Shown in pieces: positions 16,900-26,417 of a stretch of 64,000 bases of DNA. The notes beneath the pieces were generated by a model. That model saw only the letters and a list, made by a program, of their open reading frames with translations, was not told the DNA's origin and did not search any database. This stretch comes from Flavobacterium sp. HTF (lineage in GTDB: Bacteria > Bacteroidota > Bacteroidia > Flavobacteriales > Flavobacteriaceae), in NCBI RefSeq assembly GCF_003105115.1, contig NZ_QETH01000006.1:52888-116887 (forward strand). The letters run 5' to 3'. The position numbers were made by a program, and so were the translations under genes. Each line of letters begins with the position of its first letter. Position 1 is the stretch's first letter.

Positions 16900-16951
16900 C
16901 TTTGTCTCCCATTAAGGTACCATAAGTAGACATAAGTGCCACTTTGTCTCC
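16900..16951. promoter_or_regulatory. Repeated sites upstream of the excisionase/integrase operon
   Basis: CTTTGTCTCC occurs at 16900-16909 and again at 16942-16951, 42 bp apart, about four helical turns. CATAAGT occurs at 16921-16927 and 16931-16937, 10 bp apart. These phased direct repeats sit at the operon's 5' side and at the island's right edge, and would suit binding by the tandem-HTH protein or by integrase arms. This is inferred from spacing only. Confidence 0.45.
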
Positions 16952-17035
16952 TTTTAAGTGCCGGTACAAATATGATACAAATATATGGCAAAAAATGATT
17001 AAAAAACAGCAGAAACGAAAAAGAATAAAAAAGAA

Positions 17036-17068
17036 AAACCGCTGTAAACATTTCGTTTACAGCGGTTT
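17036..17068 (-). terminator. Rho-independent terminator of dnaK
   Basis: Perfect 14-bp arms (AAACCGCTGTAAAC and complement) around a 5-nt loop lie 33 bp past the dnaK stop on the minus strand, with A/T-rich flanks. Confidence 0.88.
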
Positions 17069-17100
17069 AACACTTGTTATTAACTGATGTTAATCAGTAC

Positions 17101-18984
17101 TTATTTGACTTCTTCGAATTCAACGTCTTCAACATTGTCTCCAGATTGCTCTTGTTGTGGAGCAGCTTGTTGACCTTGTTCACCACCTTGAGCGTACATT
17201 GCTTCTGTAGCTGTTTTCCAAGCTGCATTTACATTGTCTAATCCTTTTTGGATTGCTTCAAGATCCTGAGATTGGTGAGCAAATCTTAATTCAGTCAAAG
17301 CAAATTCGATAGCTGTTTTTTGATCGTCTGTCAATTTACTTCCCAATTCTTTCAATTGACTTTCAGTTTGGAAAATAGTACTGTCAGCTTCGTTCAATTT
17401 CTCAGCTCTTTCTTTTGCAATTTTATCAGCATCAGCATTAGCTTCAGCATCTTTTTTCATTTTTTCGATTTCTTCAGCTGTTAATCCAGAAGAAGCTTCG
17501 ATACGGATATCGTGAGATTTTCCAGTTCCTTTATCAGTTGCAGAAACTTTGATGATACCATTAGCATCGATATCGAAAGTTACTTCGATTTGAGGAACTC
17601 CTCTTGGTGCTGGTGGAATACCATCTAAGTGGAAACGACCGATAGTTTTGTTATCAGCAGCCATAGCTCTTTCTCCTTGTAATACGTGGATTTCAACAGA
17701 TGGTTGAGAATCAGCAGCAGTAGAGAATACTTGAGATTTTTTAGTTGGGATAGTTGTGTTAGACTCGATTAATTTAGTCAATACACCACCCATAGTTTCG
17801 ATACCTAAAGAAAGAGGTGTTACGTCAAGTAACAATACATCTTTTACATCTCCAGATAAAACTCCACCTTGAATAGCTGCTCCAATAGCAACAACCTCAT
17901 CAGGGTTAACACCTTTAGATGCTTTTTTACCGAAGAATTTTTCAACTTCGTCAGCGATTCTTGGCATACGAGTAGAACCTCCTACAAGGATTACTTCGTC
18001 GATATCAGATGTAGATAAACCTGCATCTTTTAATGCTTTAGCTACTGGCTCCATAGAACGTTTTACTAAAGTATCAGATAATTGCTCAAATTTAGCTCTG
18101 GATAATTTTTTCACTAAGTGTTTTGGTCCAGAAGCAGTAGCAGTTACGTATGGTAAGTTGATTTCTGTTTCAGCAGAAGATGATAATTCAATCTTAGCTT
18201 TCTCAGCAGCTTCTTTTAAACGTTGTAATGACATTGGATCTAAACGTAAATCAATACCTTCTTCAGATTTGAATTCGTCAGCTAACCAGTCAATAATAAC
18301 CTGGTCAAAATCATCACCACCTAAGTGAGTATCACCATTTGTAGATAATACTTCAAATACACCGTCTCCTAATTCAAGAACAGAGATATCAAAAGTACCT
18401 CCACCTAAATCGTAAACAGCAATTTTTTGATCAGTTCCTTTTTTATCTAATCCGTAAGCAAGTGCAGCAGCAGTTGGCTCGTTGATGATACGCATAACTT
18501 TAAGACCAGCAATTTCACCAGCTTCTTTTGTAGCCTGACGTTGTGCATCGTTAAAGTAAGCAGGAACTGTAATAACTGCCTCAGTTACTGTTTGACCTAA
18601 ATAGTCTTCAGCAGTTTTTTTCATTTTTTGAAGTGTCATAGCTGACAACTCCTGAGCAGTGTATAAACGACCGTCAATATCCACACGTGGCGTATTGTTG
18701 TCACCTTTTACAACACTGTAAGGAACTCTTTTTGCCTCTTCCTGAGTTTCAGCAAAAGTATGTCCCATAAAACGTTTAATAGAAGCAATCGTTTTTGTAG
18801 GATTCGTTACTGCTTGTCTTTTTGCAGGATCACCTACTTTAATTTCTCCACCTTCAACAAAAGCGATGATAGATGGTGTAGTTCTTTTTCCTTCTGCGTT
18901 AGGGATAACAACTGCTTCGTTACCTTCCATTACAGAAACACAAGAGTTCGTCGTACCTAAGTCAATTCCGATTATTTTACCCAT
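17101..18984 (-). CDS. dnaK: Chaperone DnaK (Hsp70)
   Basis: 627 residues, full length. It binds exposed hydrophobic peptide segments under ATP control, with DnaJ and GrpE. The ATPase domain starts [11 protein letters not shown] and has DLGGGTFD near residue 192, and the substrate domain begins near 390 ([13 protein letters not shown]). The C-terminal lid ends in a Q/G-rich linker and the conserved acidic tail EDVEFEEVK. It is a single gene here, with dnaJ and grpE not adjacent. It is bounded by its own hairpin and a 263-bp upstream gap with unusual promoter-like elements. Confidence 0.98.
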   Translation of the reverse strand: MGKIIGIDLGTTNSCVSVMEGNEAVVIPNAEGKRTTPSIIAFVEGGEIKVGDPAKRQAVTNPTKTIASIKRFMGHTFAETQEEAKRVPYSVVKGDNNTPRVDIDGRLYTAQELSAMTLQKMKKTAEDYLGQTVTEAVITVPAYFNDAQRQATKEAGEIAGLKVMRIINEPTAAALAYGLDKKGTDQKIAVYDLGGGTFDISVLELGDGVFEVLSTNGDTHLGGDDFDQVIIDWLADEFKSEEGIDLRLDPMSLQRLKEAAEKAKIELSSSAETEINLPYVTATASGPKHLVKKLSRAKFEQLSDTLVKRSMEPVAKALKDAGLSTSDIDEVILVGGSTRMPRIADEVEKFFGKKASKGVNPDEVVAIGAAIQGGVLSGDVKDVLLLDVTPLSLGIETMGGVLTKLIESNTTIPTKKSQVFSTAADSQPSVEIHVLQGERAMAADNKTIGRFHLDGIPPAPRGVPQIEVTFDIDANGIIKVSATDKGTGKSHDIRIEASSGLTAEEIEKMKKDAEANADADKIAKERAEKLNEADSTIFQTESQLKELGSKLTDDQKTAIEFALTELRFAHQSQDLEAIQKGLDNVNAAWKTATEAMYAQGGEQGQQAAPQQEQSGDNVEDVEFEEVK

Positions 18985-19022
18985 TTTTTATATATTTAAT
19001 TTTTGATTTAATTTTATAACTC

Positions 19023-19049
19023 AGGTGGCATAAGTCAATCTTTGTGCCA
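19023..19049 (-). promoter_or_regulatory. Sigma-54-like element upstream of dnaK
   Basis: Reading the minus strand, TGGCAC (19049-19044), five bases, then TTGAC (19038-19034) lie about 50 bp before the dnaK ATG. This is one base off the -24/-12 consensus (TGGCAC-N5-TTGC). The same stretch forms an imperfect palindrome TGGCA...TGCCA at 19026-19049, so a repressor site is the alternative reading. Confidence 0.35.
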
Positions 19050-19247
19050 ATATAAAAAACCAAAGTAAATTGTCAGTTTTACTGTCTGGCCTCAAAAATC
19101 ATCTGACAACATGACATTTTTAAAACCTGACAGGAATGGCATAAACTTTACATAACTGTCATTATCAGGACTAGTAGGCTTTGTTTCATTATAAAATAAT
19201 TATTACAGATACTGGTAAATTAATTACATTCGTTAAAAAATAAATCC

Positions 19248-19634
19248 ATGAAAGAAAACTACCCTCCAATGACTGAAAGAATACAATCAATTCTAATTGA
19301 TTCTATTATAATAGTAGCCTGTATGATTATTTTCTCAGACATCCTTTCCGGTTTCCAAAATGTTCCGGACTGGTTAAGAGCTTTTTTGCTGATATCTTTA
19401 TTTTTATACGAACCCATTGCAACAACTTTTGGCGGTACGATTGGCAATAATCTGAAAGGCATCAGAGTTAGAAAAGATTCGGATAACACCAAAAAAATCA
19501 ATATTTTTCAAGCAATAATCCGATATTTCTTTAAATTATTATTTGGATGGTTTTCTTTTATTACCATTTTTTCGAGTTCAAAAAAACGTGCTATCCATGA
19601 CATCTTAAGTGGGACGGTAATGATCAAAATTTAA
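19248..19634 (+). CDS. RDD-family membrane protein
   Basis: 128 residues. Two or three hydrophobic segments are visible, with ERIQSILIDSIIIV (RDD variant) at the start, TFGGTIGNNLKGIRVR in the middle and AIHDILSGTVMI at the end. All three are the usual RDD landmarks. RDD proteins are small inner-membrane proteins, some linked to Na+/H+ exchange or stress; the antiporter gene follows 75 bp downstream, which may or may not be functional linkage. Confidence 0.82.
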   Translation: MKENYPPMTERIQSILIDSIIIVACMIIFSDILSGFQNVPDWLRAFLLISLFLYEPIATTFGGTIGNNLKGIRVRKDSDNTKKINIFQAIIRYFFKLLFGWFSFITIFSSSKKRAIHDILSGTVMIKI

Positions 19635-19709
19635 AACATCTTTTCATAATCTTTTCTTTCATCATATAACTAAGCGCTTAATCGGACGCTCTTTTTCTAA
19701 ATCAAAATA

Positions 19710-20969
19710 ATGGAAAATTACACCATCATCATTTTCATATTAGCAATTGTTATAGGTCTTTCTGCCTTTGCAGACAAATCAAAACTTCCATATCCTATTC
19801 TTCTCGTTATTGTTGGCGTTGCTATTGGTTTTATTCCAACAATGAATGAAATCGAGATTAATCCCGAAATTATTTTTCTAATATTCCTGCCGCCATTGTT
19901 ATACGATGCTTCTTTTAATATTTCACCCAAAGATTTTAAGATAAACATCAATACAATTGGTACTCTTGCAATCTCTTTAGTTTTTATGACTGCCTTAGGA
20001 ATTGCAGTTGTAGCCCATTATCTCATTCCGGGAATGAGCTGGTCTTTATCATTCGTTCTTGGTTCCATTCTTTCTGCTACCGATGCCGTGGCCGCAATCA
20101 GTATTACAAAAGGTCTGAAAATATCACACAAAACAATCACAATCCTTGAAGGTGAAAGCCTCATAAACGATGCCTCTGCACTTGTTGCCTATCGTTTTGC
20201 CGTTGCTGCCCTTATGGGCTCTGCATTTGTCCTATGGAAAGCAACTCTGGATTTTATAGTATTACTGGGAGGAGGATTTCTAGTTGGATTTGTACTGGCA
20301 AAAATATTGGCTTTTATACTGACCAAAGTTCATAAAAACATGAACGTGACGATTAGTTTTACGCTGCTTATGCCTTTTGTTGCTTATCTTGTTGCAGAAC
20401 ATCTGCATGTTTCAGGTGTAATTGCTGTTGTTGTTTTAGGAATAAGTATTGCCAGATTCAGCAACAAAATTTTTCCTGAAAATTTAAAAAACAATTCAAA
20501 GGGGCTTTGGGACTTAATTATTTTTCTTCTAAACGGGTTGATATTTATTTTAATCGGTCTTAACTTTCGCTATATCCTAAAAGATATTGATAATGATATG
20601 GTACTGCCTTACATAGGCTATGCAGCCATTATTACAATTGTGGCTTTATTAATCAGAATGGGAAGAATATTTCTTCAGAAAATTAACCTTCAAAAAGCTT
20701 TTCAGAATACCAGAGGAAAAAGAAAAGTCAGTGAACATGCTCTTTTAGATTTTAATAATAGTATCATTTTGAGCTGGTCGGGAATGCGCGGTATTGTTTC
20801 ACTTGCCATTGCCATTGGTCTTCCTAAATTTCTGGAAGACGGGACTCCTTTTCCTCAAAGAAATGCTATTATTTTTATTTCTGTTGCCGTAGTTCTTTTA
20901 ACACTTATCGGACAAGGGCTTACACTTCCGTGGATAGTTAAAAAATTAAATTTAAGACAAAACGAATAA
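19710..20969 (+). CDS. Na+/H+ antiporter, CPA1/NhaP type
   Basis: 419 residues with about 12 membrane helices. It has the CPA1 landmarks FLPPLLYDASFNI (amiloride-site-like) near 69-81 and the ion-site region ILSATDAVAAISITKGL near 120, with GESLINDASALVAY near 146. WSGMRGIVSLAIAIGLP near the C-terminus also fits. It would exchange cytoplasmic Na+ or K+ for H+. The short C-tail makes it a basic NhaP-type carrier without a regulatory domain. Confidence 0.92.
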   Translation: MENYTIIIFILAIVIGLSAFADKSKLPYPILLVIVGVAIGFIPTMNEIEINPEIIFLIFLPPLLYDASFNISPKDFKININTIGTLAISLVFMTALGIAVVAHYLIPGMSWSLSFVLGSILSATDAVAAISITKGLKISHKTITILEGESLINDASALVAYRFAVAALMGSAFVLWKATLDFIVLLGGGFLVGFVLAKILAFILTKVHKNMNVTISFTLLMPFVAYLVAEHLHVSGVIAVVVLGISIARFSNKIFPENLKNNSKGLWDLIIFLLNGLIFILIGLNFRYILKDIDNDMVLPYIGYAAIITIVALLIRMGRIFLQKINLQKAFQNTRGKRKVSEHALLDFNNSIILSWSGMRGIVSLAIAIGLPKFLEDGTPFPQRNAIIFISVAVVLLTLIGQGLTLPWIVKKLNLRQNE

Positions 20970-21011
20970 AAGAATACTTTTATAAGAACATTAATTTAAC
21001 CAACAAAACAG

Positions 21012-22040
21012 ATGAAGGATACAATTGCAATTTATGGAGCATACGGGCATACAGGAAAATTTATTGTCTCTGAACTATATCGACAAGGTTATACAAATCT
21101 TATTCTTTCGGGAAGAGATTTGAAAAAATTAATGATTCTGAACCAGGAATATCCAGATTTAAAAATAATTGAAGCCGGCATTCACAGCTCAAAAGAGTTA
21201 GATAATGCTTTTTCTGGTTCCAAAATTATTATCAACTGCGCCGGTCCTTATTTAGATACTGCACAGCCAGTAATAGAAGCTGCTTTACGATTAGGAAGTC
21301 ATTATATTGATTTAAGCGCCGAGCAAAAATCAGTTTTGGACATTATCGGGCAATTTTCAGAACAGGCAAAAAAAGATAAAATATTAATTATTCCGGCTGC
21401 AGCATTTTATGGAGGTTTAGCCGATTTAATGAGCACTTCGATTACAAAAGACTGGGATTTGATTGATGAAATTAACGTTTACATTGGTCTTGATTCCTGG
21501 CATCCGACAAAAGGAACAAGATTAACAGGCGAGCGAAATCATTACAAAAGATTAACTCTGAAAGATCATCGCTTGCAGGAACTCGAAGCGGCTCCTTCTG
21601 AGGAATGGGATTTCAATAAACCAATTGGCATTAAAGAAGTTGTTCGTTTACCTCTTTCTGAAATTATTACTATTTCTAATCATTTAAATGTCAATACCAT
21701 TAATACGTATCTAAGTCAAAACTCATTAAATGATCTTAGAAATGATGATACTCCGGAACCAACTCCTGTTGATGAAAAGAACAGATCCTCTCAGCAATTT
21801 TGTGTGCAGGTGATTGCAGTAAAAGAAAACAAAAAAAGAACAATTAAAGCTCAGGGGCAAGATATTTATGCCGTAACCGCCCCACTTATTGCAGAAGCTG
21901 TCAACAGAATTTTAACAGGCCGCATAAATAAAATTGGTGTAATAACAATGGGAGAAGTATTTGATGCAGCAGATTTTTTAAATTCATTAAACAAAGATGA
22001 TATTGAAATAAGTGACACCCAGGAATCTAAAACAAATTAA
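21012..22040 (+). CDS. Saccharopine-dehydrogenase-like NAD(P)-binding protein
   Basis: 342 residues. A Rossmann fold at the N-terminus carries IAIYGAYGHTGKFIV, a G-x-G-x2-G-type nucleotide loop, and IIINCAGPYLDTAQP matches the saccharopine dehydrogenase NADP-binding family. The C-terminal half is less recognisable. Such proteins are often trans-acting enoyl reductases or oxidoreductases of unknown substrate. It follows the antiporter after 42 bp. Confidence 0.8.
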   Translation: MKDTIAIYGAYGHTGKFIVSELYRQGYTNLILSGRDLKKLMILNQEYPDLKIIEAGIHSSKELDNAFSGSKIIINCAGPYLDTAQPVIEAALRLGSHYIDLSAEQKSVLDIIGQFSEQAKKDKILIIPAAAFYGGLADLMSTSITKDWDLIDEINVYIGLDSWHPTKGTRLTGERNHYKRLTLKDHRLQELEAAPSEEWDFNKPIGIKEVVRLPLSEIITISNHLNVNTINTYLSQNSLNDLRNDDTPEPTPVDEKNRSSQQFCVQVIAVKENKKRTIKAQGQDIYAVTAPLIAEAVNRILTGRINKIGVITMGEVFDAADFLNSLNKDDIEISDTQESKTN

Positions 22041-22134
22041 AACTATGAAATCCGTATTACATTAAAATTGAACATGAATGGGATAATCCCGAAAAAATAT
22101 AATGATCTAAATATTTAATACTAAATAGATTAAA

Positions 22135-22596
22135 ATGAAATCAGAAATCATTATAACAACACCAGAATCAGAAATTGTTACGACACGAATTCTTGATTTT
22201 CCGCAGGAACTGGTTTTTAAAGCATGGAGTGATCCTGAACATTTAAAAAATTGGTGGGGACCAAAAGGTTTTACCAATACTTTTCATGAATTTAATTTCT
22301 GCGAAGGCGGTCAGTGGAAATTTATTATGCATGGCCCGGATGTTGGTAACTATGCCAACGAATGTGAATTCATAAAAATTGACAAGCCAAATCTTATCGC
22401 CTGGAAACGCCATTCAAAACCTCACTTTCAAATTTTAACCACTTTTGAATCAGTGGCAGATAATCACACAAAAGTTGTTTTTAAAATGCTTTTTGAAACC
22501 GTAGAAGAATGCCAAAAACTGAAACCTTACGTTGTAGATAAAAATGAAGAAAACTTCGATAAGCTTGAAGTTGAATTATCTAAAATGACATTTTAA
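22135..22596 (+). CDS. SRPBCC protein of the AHSA1 type
   Basis: 153 residues with the hallmark of this START-like branch: RILDFPQELVFKAWSDPEHLKNWWGPKGF near residues 19-47, then GGQWKFIMHGPDG-type strands. The helix-grip fold makes a hydrophobic pocket, but the ligand is unknown. It is followed 9 bp later by an uncharacterised gene and is probably co-transcribed with it. Confidence 0.88.
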   Translation: MKSEIIITTPESEIVTTRILDFPQELVFKAWSDPEHLKNWWGPKGFTNTFHEFNFCEGGQWKFIMHGPDVGNYANECEFIKIDKPNLIAWKRHSKPHFQILTTFESVADNHTKVVFKMLFETVEECQKLKPYVVDKNEENFDKLEVELSKMTF

Positions 22597-22605
22597 ACAT
22601 TTTTT

Positions 22606-22980
22606 ATGAGCTATACTGTTTTTCTGGACAATAAAAAAATTGGAATTTCTGATCTTGAAAAATCCGATGCTCCTATGGGAGTTGTTTTTGGAAAAATCAA
22701 TTTTACCGATATAAACTTAAACTATATTTTTTTTAGCAATTATTGCAAAATAAATTCAATCAAAACTGAAGAAGATTCAAAAGCTAAATTTATTTCAACC
22801 CAAACTATTCCAACATTAAAAGTATACAATTCTAAAGAAGTAGAAATAAAAGGAATTGGATGTTATATTACAGGAATGGATTCAGAGCAATTTGAAATTA
22901 ATATAATTGGAATTCCTTATCCATTTTATGAAGAAGAATTTCCGCAACATGTAAATCAATATAGAGAATCTGCCAAATAA
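22606..22980 (+). CDS. Uncharacterised protein
   Basis: 124 residues, no signal peptide or membrane helix. It appears mixed alpha/beta, with several hydrophobic strands (LNYIFFSNYCKI, FEINIIGIPYPFYEEEFP). I recognise no family. It lies 9 bp downstream of the AHSA1-type gene, which supports it being a real gene. Confidence 0.6.
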   Translation: MSYTVFLDNKKIGISDLEKSDAPMGVVFGKINFTDINLNYIFFSNYCKINSIKTEEDSKAKFISTQTIPTLKVYNSKEVEIKGIGCYITGMDSEQFEINIIGIPYPFYEEEFPQHVNQYRESAK

Positions 22981-23050
22981 CGATTTATACTAATCGCCGA
23001 TTTGTTTTTTATTCGTAATTTCGATTTCTCATTAAATTACAATTACAAAA

Positions 23051-23488
23051 ATGGCTTCATTTACAAAAGAATTATCTTTTCGCTGGTCAGATCTTGACCC
23101 AAATTTTCACGTTCGTCACAGTGCTTATTATGATTTTGGGGCACAACATCGTATCGAAATATTAGAGCAGTTGGGTTTAACCTTAAAAGTAATGCAGACA
23201 CAAGGTTTTGGTCCTGTGTTATTTAGAGAAGAATGTATTTTCAGAAAAGAATTAAAACTTTCAGATAAAATTTTCATCCATACCAAAACTTCAAAAATGA
23301 AAGCCGATGCTTCGCGTTGGTCTATTATTCACGAATTCAGAAAAGAAGATGATACGCTTTGTGCCGTAATTACCGTTGATGGCGCCTGGATGGATACAAA
23401 ACTTAGAAAACTGGCTTCTCCAACTCCTGAAATCGCAATTGAAGCATTAAGTATTTTTCCAAAAAGCGATGATTTTGTGGGACTGTAA
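23051..23488 (+). CDS. Hotdog-fold acyl-CoA thioesterase
   Basis: 145 residues. The hotdog pattern of 4-hydroxybenzoyl-CoA-thioesterase type is visible: FRWSDLDPNFHVRHSAYYDF near residues 10-29, where the Asp is the usual catalytic acid (DLDPNFHV), then a long helix and beta strands. It would hydrolyse an acyl-CoA in the cytoplasm; substrate length is unknown. The next gene starts 12 bp after it. Confidence 0.85.
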   Translation: MASFTKELSFRWSDLDPNFHVRHSAYYDFGAQHRIEILEQLGLTLKVMQTQGFGPVLFREECIFRKELKLSDKIFIHTKTSKMKADASRWSIIHEFRKEDDTLCAVITVDGAWMDTKLRKLASPTPEIAIEALSIFPKSDDFVGL

Positions 23489-23499
23489 AATTTAAATAA

Positions 23500-23904
23500 A
23501 TGAGGCATCTAATCTCTTTTTTCGTAGTTCTGATATTCCTTACGGGCTGTAAATCTCCTGAAGAGAAACCGCAGCAGGAAAACAAATCTCCAAAACAAAC
23601 TGTTGAAGCGTATTTATATGCCACAAACCGTTTTGATTTTGAATCAGCAAAAGAATTTTTGATTCCAAATCAAAAGAATCTCATAATTATAGAAACGCTC
23701 AAAAAAATGGAAAAAAGTATTCCGGATGATCAAAAAGCGAGATTTAAGGATAAAGAAAAAGGTGCCATTTATTTTGAAAAAGAAATAACAGATTCTACAG
23801 CAAATATTATCGTAACACCCAATCAGGATATTGTAATGCCAATTGATTTTAAACTGAAAAAAGTAAAAGATAATTGGTTAATAGAATGTGTTATTTTGAA
23901 TTAA
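23500..23904 (+). CDS. Lipoprotein with a DUF4878/NTF2-like domain
   Basis: 134 residues with lipobox LTGCKSP (Cys17) and a Lys/Glu/Gln-rich tether. The body (SPKQTVEAYLYATNRFDFESAKEFL...) is like small NTF2-fold lipoproteins of the DUF4878 kind, ending in a strand KKVKDNWLIEC. The function is unknown. It precedes the MscS-type gene by 16 bp. Confidence 0.7.
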   Translation: MRHLISFFVVLIFLTGCKSPEEKPQQENKSPKQTVEAYLYATNRFDFESAKEFLIPNQKNLIIIETLKKMEKSIPDDQKARFKDKEKGAIYFEKEITDSTANIIVTPNQDIVMPIDFKLKKVKDNWLIECVILN

Positions 23905-23919
23905 TTAAATCCTCAGACT

Positions 23920-24756
23920 ATGATCGATTACATAAAAGATTTCAAAATAGGATTTTTTATAGCGATAATCATAATTACGACTATAATTTTAGGCGCTATA
24001 ACAGAAAAAGTACTTCGTTATTTTTTATACAGAAAACTAAATCAGAAAGAATACGATACCACCGGGTTTAAGTTCCTGAAACATTTAATTATCACCGTAA
24101 TTTATATTTTAGGATTTGCTTTTGCGTTAATTCAAATTCCTGAATTTAAAATTATAGGACATTCTTTTCTGGCCGGTGCCGGAGTTATTTCACTGGTAGC
24201 CGGTTTAGCCTCCCAACAGGCTTTGAGTAATATTGTAAGCGGTATTTTTCTGGTGATTTTTAAACCTTTCAAAATCAATGACAAAATCACAATCAATAAT
24301 TTCGCGGGGACTGTTGAAGATATAAATCTAAGGCAAGTCGTTCTCAAAGATGCTGAAAACAACCGAATCATTATTCCGAATTCAGTTATTAGTAACCAAA
24401 TTATTGTCAATACCAACATGAACGATACCAAGTGTTGCAAAATAATCGAAATTGGTATTGGTTACGAATCTGATATCGAAAAAGCTTTGGAAATATTGAA
24501 AGAAGAAGTTGCTGCACATCCACTTTTTATTGATACCAGAACTGCAGAAGACAAAAAGAAAAAGACAGCTTTGGTAACCGCAAGGGTTGTTGCACTTGCA
24601 CCCTCAAGCGTAACCATAAAAACCTGGGCGTGGGCCAAAAACTCTACAGACGGCTTCGTACTGTACTGCGATTTGTTGCAAAGCATTAAAAAACGTTTTG
24701 ATGAAGCCGGAATAGACATTCCTTATCCACAGCAAGTTGTTACACTGAAAAAATAA
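23920..24756 (+). CDS. Mechanosensitive ion channel, MscS type
   Basis: 278 residues. Three membrane helices (about 10-30, 48-68 and 75-105) are followed by the pore-lining helix AGAGVISLVAGLASQQALSN and the beta domain with PFKINDKITI near residues 118-130 and IPNSVISNQIIVN near 150. This fits a small MscS channel that relieves turgor on hypo-osmotic shock. The second helix context is short, so it is a minimal form. Confidence 0.93.
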   Translation: MIDYIKDFKIGFFIAIIIITTIILGAITEKVLRYFLYRKLNQKEYDTTGFKFLKHLIITVIYILGFAFALIQIPEFKIIGHSFLAGAGVISLVAGLASQQALSNIVSGIFLVIFKPFKINDKITINNFAGTVEDINLRQVVLKDAENNRIIIPNSVISNQIIVNTNMNDTKCCKIIEIGIGYESDIEKALEILKEEVAAHPLFIDTRTAEDKKKKTALVTARVVALAPSSVTIKTWAWAKNSTDGFVLYCDLLQSIKKRFDEAGIDIPYPQQVVTLKK

Positions 24757-24899
24757 AATTGGCTACAAATTGGCAAAAGTTGCTTTGAATATCGTAGCCG
24801 TTATAGCTTATTTTTCTGATAACTTTAAGATTTTAATTTTTGGTTTTAAAACGGGAAGGCTTAATTTTATTATAATTCCAGTTTTAAAACTATACTCAG

Positions 24900-25892
24900 A
24901 TGAAAAATATAACATTCTTAATACTCCTCCTGCCTTTTCTTGGTTTTTCGCAGCAGGAAAATATAAAAGCACTTGATATTACTTTAACCAATTATGAATA
25001 TCCTTTTCCAGTTCATTTTTTAGAAGTGAATAATCAGCGTCAGTCGCTTAAAATGGCGTATATGGATATAAAACCCGACAATTACAATAACAAAAATATT
25101 GTCTTGTTTCATGGAAAAAATTTTAATGGTGCTTACTGGGAAAGTACAATAAAAGCCCTTACAAAAGAAGGATTCCGCGTAATTGTTCCTGATCAGATTG
25201 GTTTTGGAAAATCTTCAAAACCGGACAACTTTCAATATACATTTCAGCAATTAGCAGAAAATACCAGAAAATTACTTGATGATTTAGGCATCAAAAAAAC
25301 AACTATTTTAGGACATTCCATGGGCGGAATGCTAGCCACAAGATTTGCCTTAATGTATCCTGAAACAACAGAAAAATTAGTTCTGGAAAACCCAATAGGG
25401 CTCGAAGACTGGAAACTGGTCGTACCTTACAAACCTGTTGACTGGTGGTATGAATCTGAGTTAAAACAAAACTATGAAGCCATCAAAAAATATCAGATGG
25501 CAAATTATTATGATGGCAAATGGAATGCTGATTTTCAGAAATGGGCTGAACTGGGCGCTGGCTGGACAACAGCTCCCGATTATAATAAAGTCGCCTGGAA
25601 TTCTGCTCTTATGTACGATATGATTTTTACGCAACCCGTTTTATACGAATTTAAAAACATCAAAAGCCCAACGCTTTTAATCATCGGAACAAGAGATAAA
25701 ACAGCTATAGGAAAACAGCTTGTCTCTGAAGAAATCAAAAAAACAATAGGAAATTATGCCGAACTGGGAAACAAAACCCAAAAAGCAATCCCAAACTCAA
25801 AATTAGTTGAAGTTCCCAACACGGGACATTTGCCACATATTGAATCTTTTGATCAATTTATAAAACCATTAATCGTATTTTTGAAACAATAA
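24900..25892 (+). CDS. Secreted alpha/beta-hydrolase
   Basis: 330 residues with a signal peptide (FLGFSQQ). The alpha/beta fold has an oxyanion region near LFHGKNFNG, the nucleophile elbow GHSMGG with Ser140, and a late His in VPNTGHLPHIESF. It would be an esterase or C-C-type hydrolase in the periplasm; the substrate is not clear. It lies 143 bp after the MscS gene. Confidence 0.88.
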   Translation: MKNITFLILLLPFLGFSQQENIKALDITLTNYEYPFPVHFLEVNNQRQSLKMAYMDIKPDNYNNKNIVLFHGKNFNGAYWESTIKALTKEGFRVIVPDQIGFGKSSKPDNFQYTFQQLAENTRKLLDDLGIKKTTILGHSMGGMLATRFALMYPETTEKLVLENPIGLEDWKLVVPYKPVDWWYESELKQNYEAIKKYQMANYYDGKWNADFQKWAELGAGWTTAPDYNKVAWNSALMYDMIFTQPVLYEFKNIKSPTLLIIGTRDKTAIGKQLVSEEIKKTIGNYAELGNKTQKAIPNSKLVEVPNTGHLPHIESFDQFIKPLIVFLKQ

Positions 25893-25950
25893 TTTTTTAT
25901 GTTGGCCAAAAATTAAAACTAATTTTATTTGCATAACCCCTAAAGGTTAA

Positions 25951-25979
25951 TTCATGGAAATTAGTGTAATTCGTGAAAA
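25951..25979. repeat. Short intergenic repeat (about 9-nt period)
   Basis: Three near-copies of a TT(C/A)(A/G)TG unit (TTCATGGAAA, TTAGTGTAA, TTCGTGAAAA) stand 36 bp before the DUF1398 gene. It is related in style to the long hairpin at 29391-29454. Confidence 0.45.
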
Positions 25980-26014
25980 ACCAAACTAATCAATAATCTA
26001 AAAACTAAATATTT

Positions 26015-26404
26015 ATGTTTACAATAGAACAAATAAAAGAAGCGCATGCTAAAGTAAAAAGCGGTGCCGATTTTCCAAATTATATCCAGGACTTAATCAT
26101 TCTGGGAGTAAAAGGTTATGACACCTTTGTAAATGACGGACATACTGAATATTATGGCGTAAATAATTACAGTGTAACTGCCGATGAAAAATATGCTGAG
26201 TTAAAAATTGCCAGTTTTCCAAACAAAGAGCTTTTTATAGAATTACTGGTTAAACATCAGGGCGGCGAAACAGATTATATGACTTTTTGTGGTCACTGTG
26301 CTCAATGCGGAATTGCTAAATGGCGTGTTGATATTATCGAAATGACCTGTACGTATTTTGATTTGGTAGGAAATGAAATTCTGATCGAAAAAATATCAGG
26401 TTAA
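26015..26404 (+). CDS. DUF1398 family protein
   Basis: 129 residues, cytoplasmic. The order FTIEQIKEAHAKVKSGADFPNYIQDLIILGV, then VNDGHTEYYG, then FCGHCAQCGIAKWRVD matches DUF1398 (YbcV-like). Two Cys pairs (C-x2-C-x2-C) near residues 95-101 could bind metal, but the function is unknown. It is followed by the ThuA gene 13 bp later. Confidence 0.82.
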   Translation: MFTIEQIKEAHAKVKSGADFPNYIQDLIILGVKGYDTFVNDGHTEYYGVNNYSVTADEKYAELKIASFPNKELFIELLVKHQGGETDYMTFCGHCAQCGIAKWRVDIIEMTCTYFDLVGNEILIEKISG

Positions 26405-26417
26405 CTCAGATCATTTG

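Larger units (their letters stand above)
13859..16937. mobile_element. Small integrase-bearing genomic island
   Basis: Four minus-strand genes: an excisionase-type HTH protein, a membrane protein, a tyrosine integrase and a second excisionase-type protein with a zinc ribbon. The segment 14500-16850 is visibly richer in G+C than its neighbours (many CTG, GCC and GCG codons). The 9-mer GACATAAGT occurs at both candidate ends (13859-13867 and 16929-16937) and may be the attachment repeat, or only a recombinase-binding site. No transfer, relaxase or cargo genes are present, so this is either a minimal element or the remnant of an integrative element. The limits are approximate. Confidence 0.6.
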
